From the NCBI GenBank assembly GCA_013398955.1, contig VWPU01001271.1, forward strand, positions 1 to 64,000: 64,000 nt of DNA. The letters run 5' to 3'. A model generated the notes under the pieces. The model was not told the origin of the DNA, did not search any database, and saw only the letters and a program-made list of their open reading frames with translations. Made by a program: the position numbers and the translations under genes. The DNA comes from Callaeas wilsoni. Its lineage: Eukaryota > Chordata > Aves > Passeriformes > Callaeidae. Below are positions 14,501 to 27,984 of this stretch, in pieces (position 1 is the stretch's first letter; the number at the start of each line of letters is the position of its first letter).

Positions 14501-17500
14501 GAGGAATATTCAAGCTGTTCCCTCTTGTGCTCTATATTTTTAATATATAGTGGGAGATTCAGTAAGCCATTACTTTCCTTTTCCCCTCCTGTGTGATTAA
14601 TTTTGCAAAGGAGTCTGCCTATGACAGAAATAGTGACAAACACAAGCAGCTCCTCACCTGCTTCCCAAATGTGCCTTTGGGGCCAGCCCGTGAACCATTC
14701 CATCATGCTGATGGAGAGTCACAAAAGCGGCTTCCACCACCCTTGGAGGGCATGAAGCCCCTGCCTCGCTGTGGTGCACAGAGGTGGAAGCTGGAGCCAA
14801 AAAAATAATGGTGCACAGGTGACACCACCTGACTGGCACCTGAGGAAACAGATGCCCGGCTTCACACACTCAAGGGATGCCCACTTCCATGCTGTTAGGA
14901 ATATCTCCCTATCAGTGGCTGGTGGGATAGTGACACAAGCACAAAAGGCAGTCATCCTCAGGATCTGACTTTATTTTACTTTTCTGCAGCTACAGCCTTA
15001 AAAATCTGGAAAAGGTTTTCCACATGAAATTAATTATGCTTCAGCCTAGACTGACCATCATGAAGTAGTCTTCTAGTTGTCCCACTTCACAAAATCCTAC
15101 TGTGTTTACAGCTGGCAGTGAACATTGGCTATTATCATTATGTGTAAATGTTTTAGACAAAAGCGGATTCCGCAGATGGTTGAATTTTAGCATACACCAA
15201 AACACACCATACACCAAATCTTGAAGGATTCAAGGTGCTTGACGACAGGGACTAGTTAACATCAGTAGCTGAAGAGATAAAAACAGCACTACAAACTTAA
15301 GGAAAGCAAGTGAGCTCACCAAAGGTGATTCTTAATGGTTTTTGGGGTTTCATATCATGCCTCCTGGATATAAATATCCTGTTCCATATGCTGTTTTGCT
15401 AAATGGGCCACAGAAAAAGGAAGTGTACATCTTTTCTCTTCAGTGGGCACTTCACATGTACTGACCTTCACTTCCACCTCAGCCTGAAGAGGAGTCCCTT
15501 GTCCACGCATGGGCCTGCCAAATTTCCATAAGGGAAGGACTACCTTTGGTTTGACACAGCCTCTTTTTGCAGGGTGCCACTTTGCTGTACCCGATGCACA
15601 AGTGCCCCTCACTCACCCCAGACCTGGATCCTGCAGTAGAAGAAGCTCTGCCATGTCCAAGCCACTAAAGGTGGTATGAAACCTGCACATGCAGCTGTTT
15701 TCCTGATGTCATCATGCTTTAATACAGAACAACAACCATATCTGAAAGACCTGCCTTGTGTATTCATCAACCAACCCTGAACATTCCCTAGGTATTATGG
15801 ATATTTTGCTACCAAAATCTGAACACTGCAGAGAATCCTAACCTCCTGTTTTTTTCTACTTTCTCTCTGCCCTGTGTTTATCAATGCCACACATTACATG
15901 GCAGGATGAGGAGTCTCTGTGGGGTCTTTAATACAACACAAAAAAAGTGATTTTCTTATTTCTAGTTCAGCCTTTGAGGAAAGATAACCTGAAATGGCAT
16001 ATATCCTGATCCATCTGTGATGAATGACATGGATCTGTTTATACAGATGTTTATACAGTGTTAGTTAATTGTAATTATTTATTGTTCCAAATTCCAAAGC
16101 AGCTTGCAGCATTGCAGAGATCTGCTAAGTGATCAGTGTTCTACAGAGATGCTGTGAACATTGGTTTCTAAAGTATAGGTGAGACCCAGCATGAATCTAT
16201 ACTAAAGATTCTCTGCAAAAAGTGAAAGATGAAACGGCGTTTGCTCTGAGAAGCCCATTTCAGCCTCCACTACTGCTGCAGCCATAGATGCTCGTAGCGT
16301 GATGTGGTGGGAGAGGAATTTTAGCATGACACGTGGGACAGATGGGTCAGAGAAGGGACATTTTGCACATCTTCTTTACCTCCAGTCTCCCAACGCATCC
16401 AACTCCCTCATGCCTCCAGCAAATGTTATTTCCTTCAGCTCCATTGTGTGGGTGCTGACAAAATGCAGGCCTACAGCAATGTTTTTTCCACTTGAGGAAA
16501 TAGGGAAGCCTGAATTAAGTCTTCCCTGTTGATGTTTGCACTGTGCTATGTTTGTTTTGGTTTATTTTTATGCAGCTTACAGCTCTGTTAATTCAATCAC
16601 ATTTACTTCTCCTGCTCACCTACAAGTTCACCATTATCAGCTTCCTGCTTGCTTACCATCTCTGTGTCACCATCAGGGGCGCACAGCTCATTCTTTGCTC
16701 CTCCACATTAAAAGCACTTTGTAGGGTTTGCTTTTGCTGTTCAGATCCTTACATCTTCATGTAGCTGCTGCTGCTGTCTTGCTTTCATATAGGCAACCAT
16801 ATCCTTGATATTTTATTTATTTTAGTTTTCATCTGTTAATTCAATTGACTATTCCAACTCAAAATCATAGAGATCAGACTAGAAACTACACTTTTCTTTT
16901 CCTAGGATCAGGAGGATGTGAGAACAACAGTAGTCTGCCTAGATGAAGGGTTCATGCATCCCTCTGTCCCACATGTGACTGATGGCTTTCACCATCTCAT
17001 GGCCTTCCTTAGCAAGTTGATACTCTCATATTTAATACTTGATCATTTTGTTCTGTGAATTTTCCTAATGATATATTTTTTAGCCTATGTAGACTTTCAG
17101 CTTCTGCTCTGTCCTGTGATAAGGAGCTGTACAGTGTAGACATATATAGGGTGAAGAACTACCACCTTTTGTTTGTGTTGAACCTTTTAGCATGTTGCTC
17201 TTTCACCAAGGTGCTATTAGTGCTGTGCTTTATCACTTGTGCCTCTATAAGCTAAGAAAAGAAAAATAATCTCCATATATTTTATTGTTTTGGAACAAAG
17301 CACGTAGTTTTGTAAGTAAAAATAAAGTGGTCCATAATGAATATGATGTAAAGTGTAAATTGAAAATCAGAGCTGACAATTGAATGCCTGAAAATCCGAT
17401 GTTGCAATTTTCCCCCTTTTCTTTAAGACCTTTGAACAAATCATTTGGGGCTCACAACATCTGAAAGTGCTTAGGTGAAAGTGGCATGAAGAGGTGTGAT

Positions 17501-20069
17501 CAAAGCCATTTTCATAGCAGACATAAAAATCATAGCATATGTGATTTAAAACAGGGTAAGCAAAACCTAACCTGCCTGCTGGAGAAGATTCCATTGAAAC
17601 TAGTTTTAGCTATCATGAGGCTCAAGTAGCATGTTTGGGACGCTGGAGATTTGGATCTAAAGCAAACCCTCACCAACAGGCATTTAAATACGCTAGAGAC
17701 TCCGAGTCTTGCAATGTTATGATGTTATGTATATGAAGAAAACTCACTTTAAATTATGCAGTCTGATGTTAGGATGAAGTTAAATTGCATACGAAATAAT
17801 AATTTTCATTATCAGTTAAAAAATCACCCTGCATTTTAAAAAGCTGTTCGTAGGCATCTAGCAATGTAGGTTAAAAGAGAAGAAAAAAACCCAACTTTTC
17901 AGCAAGGTAAAAAATAATGTTTAGCTTCAGGCACTCTTTAAACTGCCTCTTTTCTGAGAAGGGAACACAGATGTGTGAGATTCTGGATTTAGTTCCAAGC
18001 CAATACTCTTAATTAACTTCAAATTGTTTAAATATATAACATGCAGGATGTAGCATCCTGGGGGTGCACTGGGCTGCACCCAGGTGTCAGTTGTTCCCAA
18101 AGTTCACCTGCAGCACCCCAAACCACTGCAAGGAGCAAACATATCTGCCTCATAATGGCAAATTACTTCAATGTGTGCCTGTTCTTTGGGCATGAAAATA
18201 AGGCCAGAAGGATGTTCATACTGGGAGGAATGCTTCGGATAAGAAATAGAAATATTGGTTACAGCTTGAAGAGCACATTCTGCCATTGCTTTCAAATCAC
18301 CCTGGGAATGACTGGGAGAAAGAAAAGGTACTTAGGAAAGACACAGGGGTTCTGGAATGTGGAAACTGGTCCTAGGCTGTAGCTGTCAAGGATAAACAGT
18401 AGGGAATGAGCAAGTAGGGAGACTGGGCTTGGTTGGGCCAAGGGATGGATTCTAGTGATACACAAAAATGAAACAGAAAAAAGAATTTTCAATGAGTTGA
18501 AATTCACTTTATGTGGTCTGTTCTGTTGATGAAAAAGATTCAGTTGTTCACAAGTCAAAAGGGAGTTGAAAATGCCTTCCTGTGGCACCAGCTAAGGCTG
18601 CCTTCCTCAGCTCCCAGGGTGTAGATGTCATTTGTTTGTGCCAACTGTGTGCTGCACTGATCCTGTGGGCAGCAGCACCAAAAACAGGTCTGGGGGAAGT
18701 TAATATTCCTGTCCATTGTGGCAGGTGTGAACAGTGTGCAGCAAACAGTACCTGGAGATTCCAGCTGAGCACCCAGGGTAAAGAAAAATGTTATGCTACT
18801 GCTCACACTATGGTTGATGTCCCCCTTACATACCCACTGAGGTCCTGAGGAAACATGGGTGTATGTAAGTGAGAGGTCTTTATCCTGTGCACAGTCATTT
18901 GCAAAGAAATCTTCTGATTTATTGAATTTGTGACTTTAATATTACTGCTGTTTGCAATCCGTACATTTGTATACACATGCATGCACACACAATGATGTAC
19001 CTGATTTTTCTCCTGTTATTTCACTGGTGAGATACCACTGTAACTTCAATAACTTCAGGAGACTTGCTCAGAGCTAGAAGTACTCTAAATGAGTGGATAA
19101 CCATTATCCACTCAGTGCAGTGTCGCCCCCCAGTTTCTGGGCTACATGCAGGCAGTGTCCCGAGGATGTACCTGTGCTGAGACCCACACCGTGAGGGGAT
19201 CCCCAAGCAAGCAGACAGAGAGCAAGCTCTGGATGGCTGTGTCAGTGTGCTATGATGCTATTAATTAGTCGTGAGTTAATTAGCCTTTGCAAGAGGCAGT
19301 GTTAACCTGGCTGTATGGCTTTGGGGACCTGTGTAGTGTCTCTGCATGGGATTGTGCTGTGTCATGCCTTGAGGATGTACCATCTCCTTCTGAGCCAAAG
19401 CAAGATCTGCCACATTTTCTCCTGTGTCACACAGGTGGGACAGGGGATTTTGGTAGGAAGGATGGCCTGTATTGCTCAGAGGAGAAGTGAGGAAGACCAC
19501 AGAGTGAAAAGAAAATGTTGTGGCAAAGGTCTGTAGAGTGAGCCTAAGTCACAGGGAGAATTTGAAAAGGTAAGAAGCAGGTTGATTATTTTCTGTCACA
19601 GGATTAAATGAAACAGACTCAAAGAAAACGAAGCATTTTCTCATGCAATGCATAGTTAAGAAATCAAACTCCCTGTACCAGTATTTTTTGTGTGTTGGAC
19701 ATTTATACAGGCTCAAAAAGCTAATTAGACAAATAAAGGAAAAAGCCAGCCAAAGCTGTCAAATTTCAAGACTCACTTTAGGCTATGGAAGTCCTGGGGC
19801 AGCAGTCACTTGAGGCCAGGAAACGACATCAAAGACAAGTCACTACTCCATTGCCCTAGTCTTGCACTTTTTCCCTGTCATCTACTGCTGGCCAGTGGTG
19901 CTGCCAGCGCTGGCTCAGAGAAGAGTAGAGTTCTTCCCAGGTGTCACTGCCATATTTGTAGCAAATCTCCTATTCTCCAATCCCCAAGGAGCTTCTTGTG
20001 GTTGGCTTAACACAATGTGCCTCCATCACAAGTGTTCAGCTGGTAGGCATGTCCTTGAAAGAGGAAGAA

Positions 20070-20190
20070 TCAGAATCATAGAATCACAGAAAGACTTGGG
20101 CTGCTCGGGACCTTAAGGATCATTTGGTTTCAATCCCCCTGACACGGGTAGGGATGCCACCCACTAGATCAGGTTGCTCAGGGCCGCAGG
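20070..20190 (-). mobile_element. CR1 LINE 3' end
   Basis: It begins with 'gaatcatagaatcacag', the complement of the CR1 tail repeat, followed by 'gggaccttaaggatcattt', 'gggtagggatgccacccac' and 'tagatcaggttgctcaggg'. This is the conserved 3' end of avian CR1 in minus orientation, truncated after about 120 bp. Confidence 0.88.
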
Positions 20191-21798
20191 ACTAGGACCA
20201 TAGAAAAAATAATAATGCAAAATCATGTCATTTTTTTCATGTAGTGTTTTACCCATACTGCAGAAGAAATGCATGCCATCAGCTAATGACTTACACTGAG
20301 AAAAATTATAACATAGCTCACAAAAAGCCTACAAAGAATATGTTGCTTGGATAAATTTTGAGGCCAACTCATACCAACTCAAGTAGTGTAGGAATACAGT
20401 ACCAAACCCAAGACACTGTGTGTCTCATTCTGAGAAAAATTCAAGGATGTGTTGCCACAGACAGAATAGGATCAGCATTTCTGATCTTTACGAAAAGCCC
20501 TTGCTTAGTAACTTCAAATACTGCAGAAAGATCTAGTGGCACCTAACAAGTGAAGTAAGCAAAGAGTCATGGAGCCGTAATGCTGAGCAGGCTGATTGAT
20601 ATTTGTCAGGCTTCTGAAGCTCTGCTCCATCCCTACGTTCAAGGCAAGCAAATGAGAAAAGGAAATTCAGAAAAGGATGATAATTAGTGGTATCTCCCTC
20701 AGCAAAGGCCTTCAAGGTTTTCAAATTGGCACCCGCCTTTCTCAGCCTGACAGGAATCAGCCCAGAGAAACTATGTGTATGAAAAATTTGTGTAATTTAA
20801 CAACATCATTCATATGTTCTGGAACTCCTTTGAACAACCAAGTGAGCTAGGAATCTAATGAACAAACAGTTGAAAGTAACCTCTGGATAACCCTTTAATC
20901 TTCTCATTCCCCTTGAAAATCTGAGGAGGGAAACACTGGAAGACAACAGATTGAAAAAGCCCAACCAAGGGAACTGCTGGCGGACAGCTAGGCATGGGTG
21001 TTTCTCTTGTTTGCAAATTTTAGCAATTAAGAAAGTGTTGAAAGATTCTGAAAACATGTTATAATTGAGAGAAGAGAGACTCCTAGGATTTAAATGTCAG
21101 ACAGAAATTGGGTAAAAGACTGATTGGTTTAGTTGATGGTAAGTCAAAAGTAAATTCAGACTTTCTCCTCAAACAACATAAGCTGTCAAATATGAAAGTG
21201 AGCGATTCATTCTTCTTCTGATTTCACAGACTATGAATACCAAAGCAACACATACCGTAATAACAAGGCAGTGTTGAGAGGAGCTCTAAAACTCCATCTG
21301 ATCATCCATATGTTGCAAGAGAAGTAAGAGCTTCTGAAGGAGACAGAGTCTGCAGTGAGAAGAAAATGTCTGAAAGACACTGGAAATGGTTTTGTGGGCA
21401 GATACTACTATGAGAAGGAAAGCAGAAGTAAAAAAAAGCCAGATATTGATTAGGAAAAGCTGTGAATAAGGTTAAACATTTACAAATAACCCATCAAGCA
21501 GCTAACATCTAATCAAAACCATAGTCTTTCATTTTATGCCAGAAAACTAATGATATTGAATTAAGCCAAAAGAACAAAGGTGTTTGGAAATAAAATATGT
21601 CAAAGGATGAATGAATCAACATGAATCTTAAATTCATGAGGAATGATGACCTAGTCACCAAATCAAATATGGGTTCACAAATGTAATTAAGAAAATCAAA
21701 ATAATCCTGCATCAATCATTAAACAATTAAAGCATGGGGAGTAATGTGGGAAATGATGGCAGTCAAGAAAAAAGGAAACATCTAATCATTGTTTTCTG

Positions 21799-21820
21799 AA
21801 AAAAAAAAGAAAAAAAGAAA
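21799..21820. repeat. A-rich low-complexity tract
   Basis: Two A-runs separated by single G residues. No retroposon body is recognisable beside it. Confidence 0.7.
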
Positions 21821-23966
21821 GACACTGAAAGGTAGGCACTGCCCTGAACTAAAAATCTCAATGTGCCTTTTGACTCTCAGTTGCTGATCTCTGGTCTCAT
21901 TGTCTGCAAAGACAGCCTTGTTTCCACTTATCCTCTGCCCATTATTTAAGCAGAAGGACATAATTCACCTTGTGGAGGTGTTGCTGTATCTTGAGGCAAC
22001 ATGATTTGATCTTGCCAAAGTGACTTGGCAAACAAAGCAGCATAATTTGTTACTGAACTTCTAACCACTCTTATAAACAAATGTATCATTGGTCCCACAA
22101 ACGAGGATGAAGGTTGCCTGAGAACAAGAGTCTAGAATGGACACAAAAATTTAACAAGCAGACCTAAAAGGAAGACATCATTAGATTGGAGACATGTAGT
22201 ATTCCAGTGCTCACTTGTTGGACACAGCCAACACACTGGCCTGTATGGCCATAAGACTTTCAATGATAAGCATCTTGGAACTACTTTACATTTTAAATCT
22301 TAAAGCAAGCACTCTACATTGCTCCCCGAGGTCCATGCAAAAGTAATGGTTTGGTAGGATGCTCAGCAGGAAGCCATGCTGCTGGCAAAGTCAACAGCAC
22401 CATTTCTGTAGCAGCAGATTCTTTCCCAATAGCTCAGTGATTCTTATTTGTTCTGATTTGGGCATCCAGAAGGATCACTGCCCAAACAAGTATGACATCT
22501 ACAGCAGAAACAACCGTGAATGTGCTTTGCTTTACATCATCCCAGAGAAGTCTGCACATGAAAATTTATGCTTAGAAGATAATAAATAAGAGAAGCATCA
22601 CAGACCAGCCTAAAAACCATCCTGACCCTGCATAAAATATAGCTGTGTGCTTCTAAGAAAAATAATGGCACAGAGGAAATGCCTTTTCCTGCAAAAAAAG
22701 CAGAATTCTATCATCTCTTTGTCCTACACATGGACTGGATGAACCAGAAAAGACATTTCACTCTTGGAGTTTTTATTCCAAAACACATCTAAGCATTGGG
22801 ATATTAAGCACTCACATAGATGATTGCTTACTACAAAAGCCATCTGTTTTATACTTGAAAATAGATAGAGAATGAAATATCTCAATGTATTTCATTTTAC
22901 CCTTTACTAAACTGCATTTGTGTGCTTAACGTTAACCTTCCCATTCAAATGTCATTAGCTGCTAATTAAGATGTTGATATCCTGATTGTATATCTTGCAG
23001 TAGAGATGATTTGCAGGCACTTACTAGGTGTTTATCAAACTCCAGCACACGTATTGGTTTAGCATGTGTGGCACATTTAATTTACTGAACACTGTCCCAG
23101 TTCTCCACTCTTTTTTTTTTTTCCTAATACATAATGAGCAAAACATGGCAAGTTGTCAGGAATAACCTCGGAAGGGAAGTAAAAGTAAGTGACCTAGGCA
23201 CTCTTGCGCAAACAGTTTTTACCTACCATTTCAGGAAACCTTATTTAGAAATCTCTAAAACTATCACAGCATATTACTTACAAAATGAATAAGCCCTCTG
23301 AATTTGTCTACAATTTACACTGTCCCATAGTCAGAGACAGAAGCCTCCATAGCGTTAAAGGTTTTTTCTAAAACAACTTCTTTGCAGCTGGCAAGAAGGG
23401 TTTAAATCAGAGAAAGGCAGTGATGATTCTGCTAGTGCAAAAGCAGTTCTGCAACACAGGGTACATGTTCACAGGACTTTTTAATATAATTTATGAATAT
23501 TTGCTCGCAACATAATTGTCTTTTCTGCTGACATTTTCAAAGCAACACTGTGATTTGTTGGGTCTCCTGAGAGTCCAAGTACAAAACTGATAATTATATT
23601 AAATATACATAGACAATAAAGAGTGTGTTTACATAACTATGCCCATAAATATCTGGTTGAACAGTCATTGTTCTCAAAACCCTTTTAAGCAGCTCTCAGA
23701 GGGATCCAATTCTAATGACATGATGGTTTAAAAGATGTTGCTCAGTCTTGTTCCATATTTAATTAACTTTCCTTTTTTAAACTTGTGATGGTGGAGACAA
23801 TAACAAATAGCTCTGAAAAGAGAACGAGCTTTGAAACATGAGTGAGACCTTGTCAGGCTTTTGTGTGCCACACACAGAAGAAGATCTGCACACAAGAGTT
23901 GGTGGCCAGGGACTGTCCAGCTCCTGGGGGATGCCATTGCTGTAGCATTCACAGTTCACTATGACT

Positions 23967-24000
23967 AATAACAACAGCAACAACAATAATAATAATTAAA
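23967..24000. repeat. AAC/AAT microsatellite
   Basis: Imperfect trinucleotide run: ataacaacagcaacaac followed by aataataataatt. Confidence 0.8.
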
Positions 24001-27000
24001 GAAATCTTCTGCATACCAATAAGGGAAGTGTCACGGGGAGGGAAAGTGAACCTATTAAATGGAATTGCTAGAATAGGCCTAAACTTGTTTATTTTTGTGC
24101 TGCTATAGAGCAGTGAAGCAAATACTTTAAAGAGAATGGCACATTGCCCACTAAGAGGTAAAGGGCGTGCGAGCATTAATCGAGCATCAGTGTATGACTG
24201 AACAGATTAAGCAGGAATCAAGCTAACATTTCTAAGTTCATGGACAGTCCTGTTCTACGAAGTACTTCACATTGCCTCATCCTAGGCAGGGCTGCTACAG
24301 CAGCACAATATTCTGTTTTCACACTGAGCTATTTTTAATTGTCACCAATTATAATTCATTTACTTTTATGTGTCCTGGTTGTCACAATATTAACATTTGT
24401 AAGTCTTTCCCTTTGCAGGCTGTGAGAATCTGTTGTGACATCTCAATAAAGTGGGATTCAATCAAGGTGTGAATGAATTGTTAATCTTGTTATAAATAGA
24501 AAATGCCATATGTTGGTAAGGAAGGGACGTCTCCCTTTTTCTGTTGTTGAGGACAGTGGTAATGAAACAAAGTGAGTGGTCATGCCAGAATTACTAATAA
24601 AGTCCAGCCACAGAGAATGGAAAGGACTTCAGTTTTCCCCTGCTATCAAGAAAGAAGGGATAACTGCTAATATGTCCTAAGCAGACCTTTTGAAACACTT
24701 TTTACGGGGTTTGTAAAGTGACTTGTAAATCAGGGAAAGCAGTGAGACCACTGGGCTTGGAGTGAACCAAAGAAATTCTGATAACCTCCATGTGGACTGA
24801 ACCACTTAAAATGGATTGGAAAGACTAACAGGCAACTGGCTACAAACTCATGTGTGAAGGTAGAAATTCTAGGTTTGGGTAGCTGAATGTCATAAAGGCC
24901 TAATACATGCTTATTCCTGGACCATCTTTTGTTCAGATAAAGAATCAGTGCATTTCCTCGTAAATCCAGTGCTCAGATATTGTCTGCATAGGTCGCTTCA
25001 CTTCTGCAGTACAAATTCTGTATTTATATCTGCTTTAGGTCTTTGACATTTCCTAAACATAGCTCTGGCAAACAAGCAGAAGGACTAATTGCTTTGTTAA
25101 ACTATCACTTAGAGCAAAACTCATGTCCACTTGAAATTTTGGGAATATAGCTGGTCTCAGAGGTAAAAGGATACCTTGTCCATCAATCAATCCACATAAC
25201 CCTCAAACAGATTTATCCTTTTACATTAGGGTAAGGGCATGAGGAGGGGCTTCTCTCAGCTTTTGCTAACCCAAGGCAGAGAAAGGCACACCACAGCTGA
25301 AATGCACACACGCACACAGAGCCATGTCGCTTCTTCCAAAAGGCAAGATGATCTGCCTCTCCTGTTGATTTTTCTAAATGCTGTGGTAATTCCCCAAGCA
25401 ATACTCAGTTCTCATTGGGAAGTTCGGATGTCTTCCATAATCTATTTAAACAGCTATTTAGGTATCACTGAGAAACCTGTTGCTTTACAAAAGGTAAGAG
25501 GATTCCAGCACTTGATACCAGCAGCCAGCTCTCAGAAGCCACCTGGGACTGCCCGTGGCCACAAGACCCCTCTATTCCCCTGTGCCAACCTCCAGGGACA
25601 ATTGATGCATGGCGGCTTCATCACATTTGCTGTTGCTGTGTTTACTGTTCCTTTATTTACATATCTAGAAATTCAACATCTTTGCATGTTTTGCAAGCTG
25701 TCATGACATGAGACGCTAGTAATAGACTATGTTTTGCTTGCTAACATATTTTTGACATATTTTAGCTTTTGATTATAAGATTGCATCTTTCCTTGCTACC
25801 ATCTGTCTCAACTCAGTGGCACTCTGGCATTTACAAAAACAGTAGGGTGTAATATTTCTTATATACTTGAACTCTACTACAAACATGTTATTTTCAGTCT
25901 TAACCAATATGTCACACTTTCACACATGAAGGCTGAAATGCCTTATATCCTTTAAGGTATCTGTCAAAAATAAAGAACATATCATCACATTCAATTTGGC
26001 TGAGATGAGTAATATATTAATGAGAATAAGAATGGGAATGGTTTCTGACTTATAAATAGAACTGGCATTTTACAAGCCTGGTGTATTCATGCAAGCATTT
26101 ATCCTTTTGTCAGCACAAATGAGATATTCATACAAAACCCAGGAATTTCTTTCTTGTATTTAGCAAAATCTGCACAATATTTTCAAAGCTGGAGTTTTAC
26201 ATATGACATATTTTTTCTTGGAATATCTGATAGCCAGGCACTTTCTGACTTTACTTCTTTTCTCTCTGTCCTCCATCTGTAAGGATTCAAATTGTTACAT
26301 TCAGCAAACTGGAAATCACACTTTATATCTACCCTGACAGCACTAGGCAATCAGTTCTAGGCATTTGGACTTGTTGTGATGTGTGGCTCTTTAAAGGCAG
26401 TATTTCAGCAGCACTGGTTTTCATGGGATAAAACCAGAATTCCAGCAATAGGATAAGATACTAGAATAGCTGGGGAATGTTTTTTTGGTCTTCTTTTGTA
26501 GGTGAGCTGGAGTAGTGGGGGACAGTGGTAGGCAAGGAGAGTTTTTATCCCCTTTTTCCTTCTCCTTGAAACTGCAGGCAGTCAGGAGCCAATTCAGACC
26601 TGAGCAAAGCTGCGAGGCATTGTGAGAGCTCCCCCCGGGGCGTGGTGCCAGTGAGCATCAGCCCGCGGTGTGCACCACCTCCAATTCTGCTACCCATGCC
26701 AGAGGAGAGAGTGAGCGGTGTCAGCTGAACGGCACTGCTGGCAGAGCTGTGGTGGCTCCCTCTCGTCAGTACCAGACCTAGCTGACTGAGTGATATTGCA
26801 CTTAAATTTACCAATAATTAAACACAGAAGATGCGTGGTGACTCCTCTGGCAACCGTGTCAAGTGTGTAAGTATGAAATTGCTGAGACAGACAAATAAAA
26901 GAAACAAATAAACCCAGAACAGTGAATATCTCTCTCAAGCATGCATTGCTTTGGAGTGGGCCAGCAGATCTGTTTCCACTATTACATTTATTTAAATGCC

Positions 27001-27169
27001 TACCTTTGAGAAAAGCAACCTATTCCTACTGAGCAGTGTACAGATCCTGATACAATGGGATTCCAGACCTTGGTGGTTCTTTAGGTAATAAAGCAGCAGT
27101 AATAATAATGCTACTTTCTGAGGAAAAAGACAAGACACAAAGCACGCTCACACATAATGGTAAACTGAA

Positions 27170-27175
27170 TTTATT
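27170..27175 (-). terminator. ZNF423: Polyadenylation signal AATAAA of ZNF423
   Basis: Canonical AATAAA on the minus strand. A GT-rich run follows 17-40 nt later (tgtgtgagcgtgctttgtgt, about 27134-27153 on the minus strand), as expected of a downstream element. Cleavage would fall around 27150-27160. It is the first canonical hexamer after the stop codon. Confidence 0.75.
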
Positions 27176-27762
27176 TCCTTTTGGAAAACAATTCCAGTAA
27201 TCTCCAGGTTCAGACCGCAGAGTAAACATTAATAACAGTAACATACAGGTTAGTTCAACTGATTCAAGAATTTGGCCGTGTGAAATCATTAAGGAAAGTC
27301 TTGAACACTCAAAGCTTCAAATGGTATCCAGGAAAAAAAATTCTTTGACAAACTACATAACAACTATTGCATATATGGTAATGCTATCTGTCATATCGCA
27401 AGGCTTACAAATATATATACGGGCCTTATTCAACTGTGGGTTCCTGCTCTGTGAGAAAGAGTCTCTTCATATTTTTTGCAAGAATCTTCAGCAATAAAAA
27501 ATAGTCTTAGATTCATCCGTTTGTATACCAAAAGAGAGATTTCTAGACTGACGTTTAAACGAAAGGGAGGCCAAACAGAGCTGTAATGGAACATAGCTAT
27601 TACCTTCTCCCTCCTCCTTGAAAATGACATTTTTTCTTAAGCTATTTTGTTTTCCCTCACACAGTATTATTATTATTTGTATCTTTCTTGAATAGGGCCC
27701 AAGTCCACTTGTCTTTATAAGACCATTTTAGTATCAGACAACATAATACATGTGCAACACTT

Positions 27763-27770
27763 TATATACA
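27763..27770 (-). promoter_or_regulatory. Pumilio response element in the 3'UTR
   Basis: TGTATATA on the minus strand matches the Pumilio consensus TGTANATA exactly and lies within the inferred ZNF423 3'UTR, 185 nt after the stop. One 8-mer match in an AT-rich UTR can arise by chance. Confidence 0.35.
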
Positions 27771-27954
27771 GGAAGTCTATCCGGTGCTCAAAAGTTCAAA
27801 CACATGAACATCCAACAGTTTCGATAATACAAGTTTTATGGTACAATACAATGATTCTGAATAATATACATTAACAATGAAAGTTTCGTGCAAAGAGTAA
27901 AATGTGTTCCCTTTTTGTGCCACAAAGAATTCTCTGGAAGAGACGGGCCTTGCA

Positions 27955-27984
27955 CTAACTGCTGTGCTGGGTCATCGTATGATT
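27955..27984 (-). CDS. ZNF423: ZNF423 terminal coding segment, residues NHTMTQHSS and stop
   Basis: The last coding piece is only nine codons and a TAG stop, too short to show as an open frame. A strong acceptor (tttgttgcag after a T-rich tract) precedes AAT CAT ACG ATG ACC CAG CAC AGC AGT TAG. The upstream exon ends in phase 0 on CAG, so the join reads ...TELQ|NHTMTQHSS. This supplies the two histidines of finger 30 (H-x4-H) and the protein's end. The ending NHTMTQHSS is the main evidence for ZNF423 over ZNF521, whose end I recall as different in the last residues. It lies 25,565 bp from the exon before it. Frame, acceptor and family match agree, so I am confident despite the short length. 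Confidence 0.93.
   Translation of the reverse strand, partial: NHTMTQHSS

Larger units (their letters stand above)
1..27149. other. Gene-free flank downstream of ZNF423
   Basis: No open frame here has a recognisable domain, a plausible splice chain or a family match; all are short and overlap in unrelated frames. Contents are the CR1 relics at 0.1, 11.2 and 20.1 kb, a dispersed repeat at 6.3 kb, a short direct repeat at 9.3 kb and small A/T-rich tracts. I see nothing in 300-1980, 2050-6300, 6420-9300, 9370-11190, 11570-19240, 19300-20060, 20200-22930 and 23060-27100. A long non-coding RNA cannot be excluded from sequence alone. In mammals the neighbour on this side of ZNF423 is the CBLN1 region; no CBLN1 exon is seen here. 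Confidence 0.7.
27150..27954 (-). other. ZNF423: ZNF423 3' untranslated region
   Basis: This is the stretch from the TAG stop to the inferred cleavage point. No canonical AATAAA lies between the stop and 27175 on the minus strand, so the first good site sets a 3'UTR of about 800 nt. It is AT-rich, with an AAT-repeat tract near 27665-27677, a Pumilio-type element TGTATATA (27763-27770) and a TTTTAT element (27494-27499). The exact 3' end is inferred; weaker TATAAA-type signals at about 27714 and 27766 could give shorter forms. Confidence 0.75.

Noticed and set aside
25239..25706. 155-residue open frame in the flank
   Set aside because: No recognisable domain, no splice context and ordinary non-coding composition.
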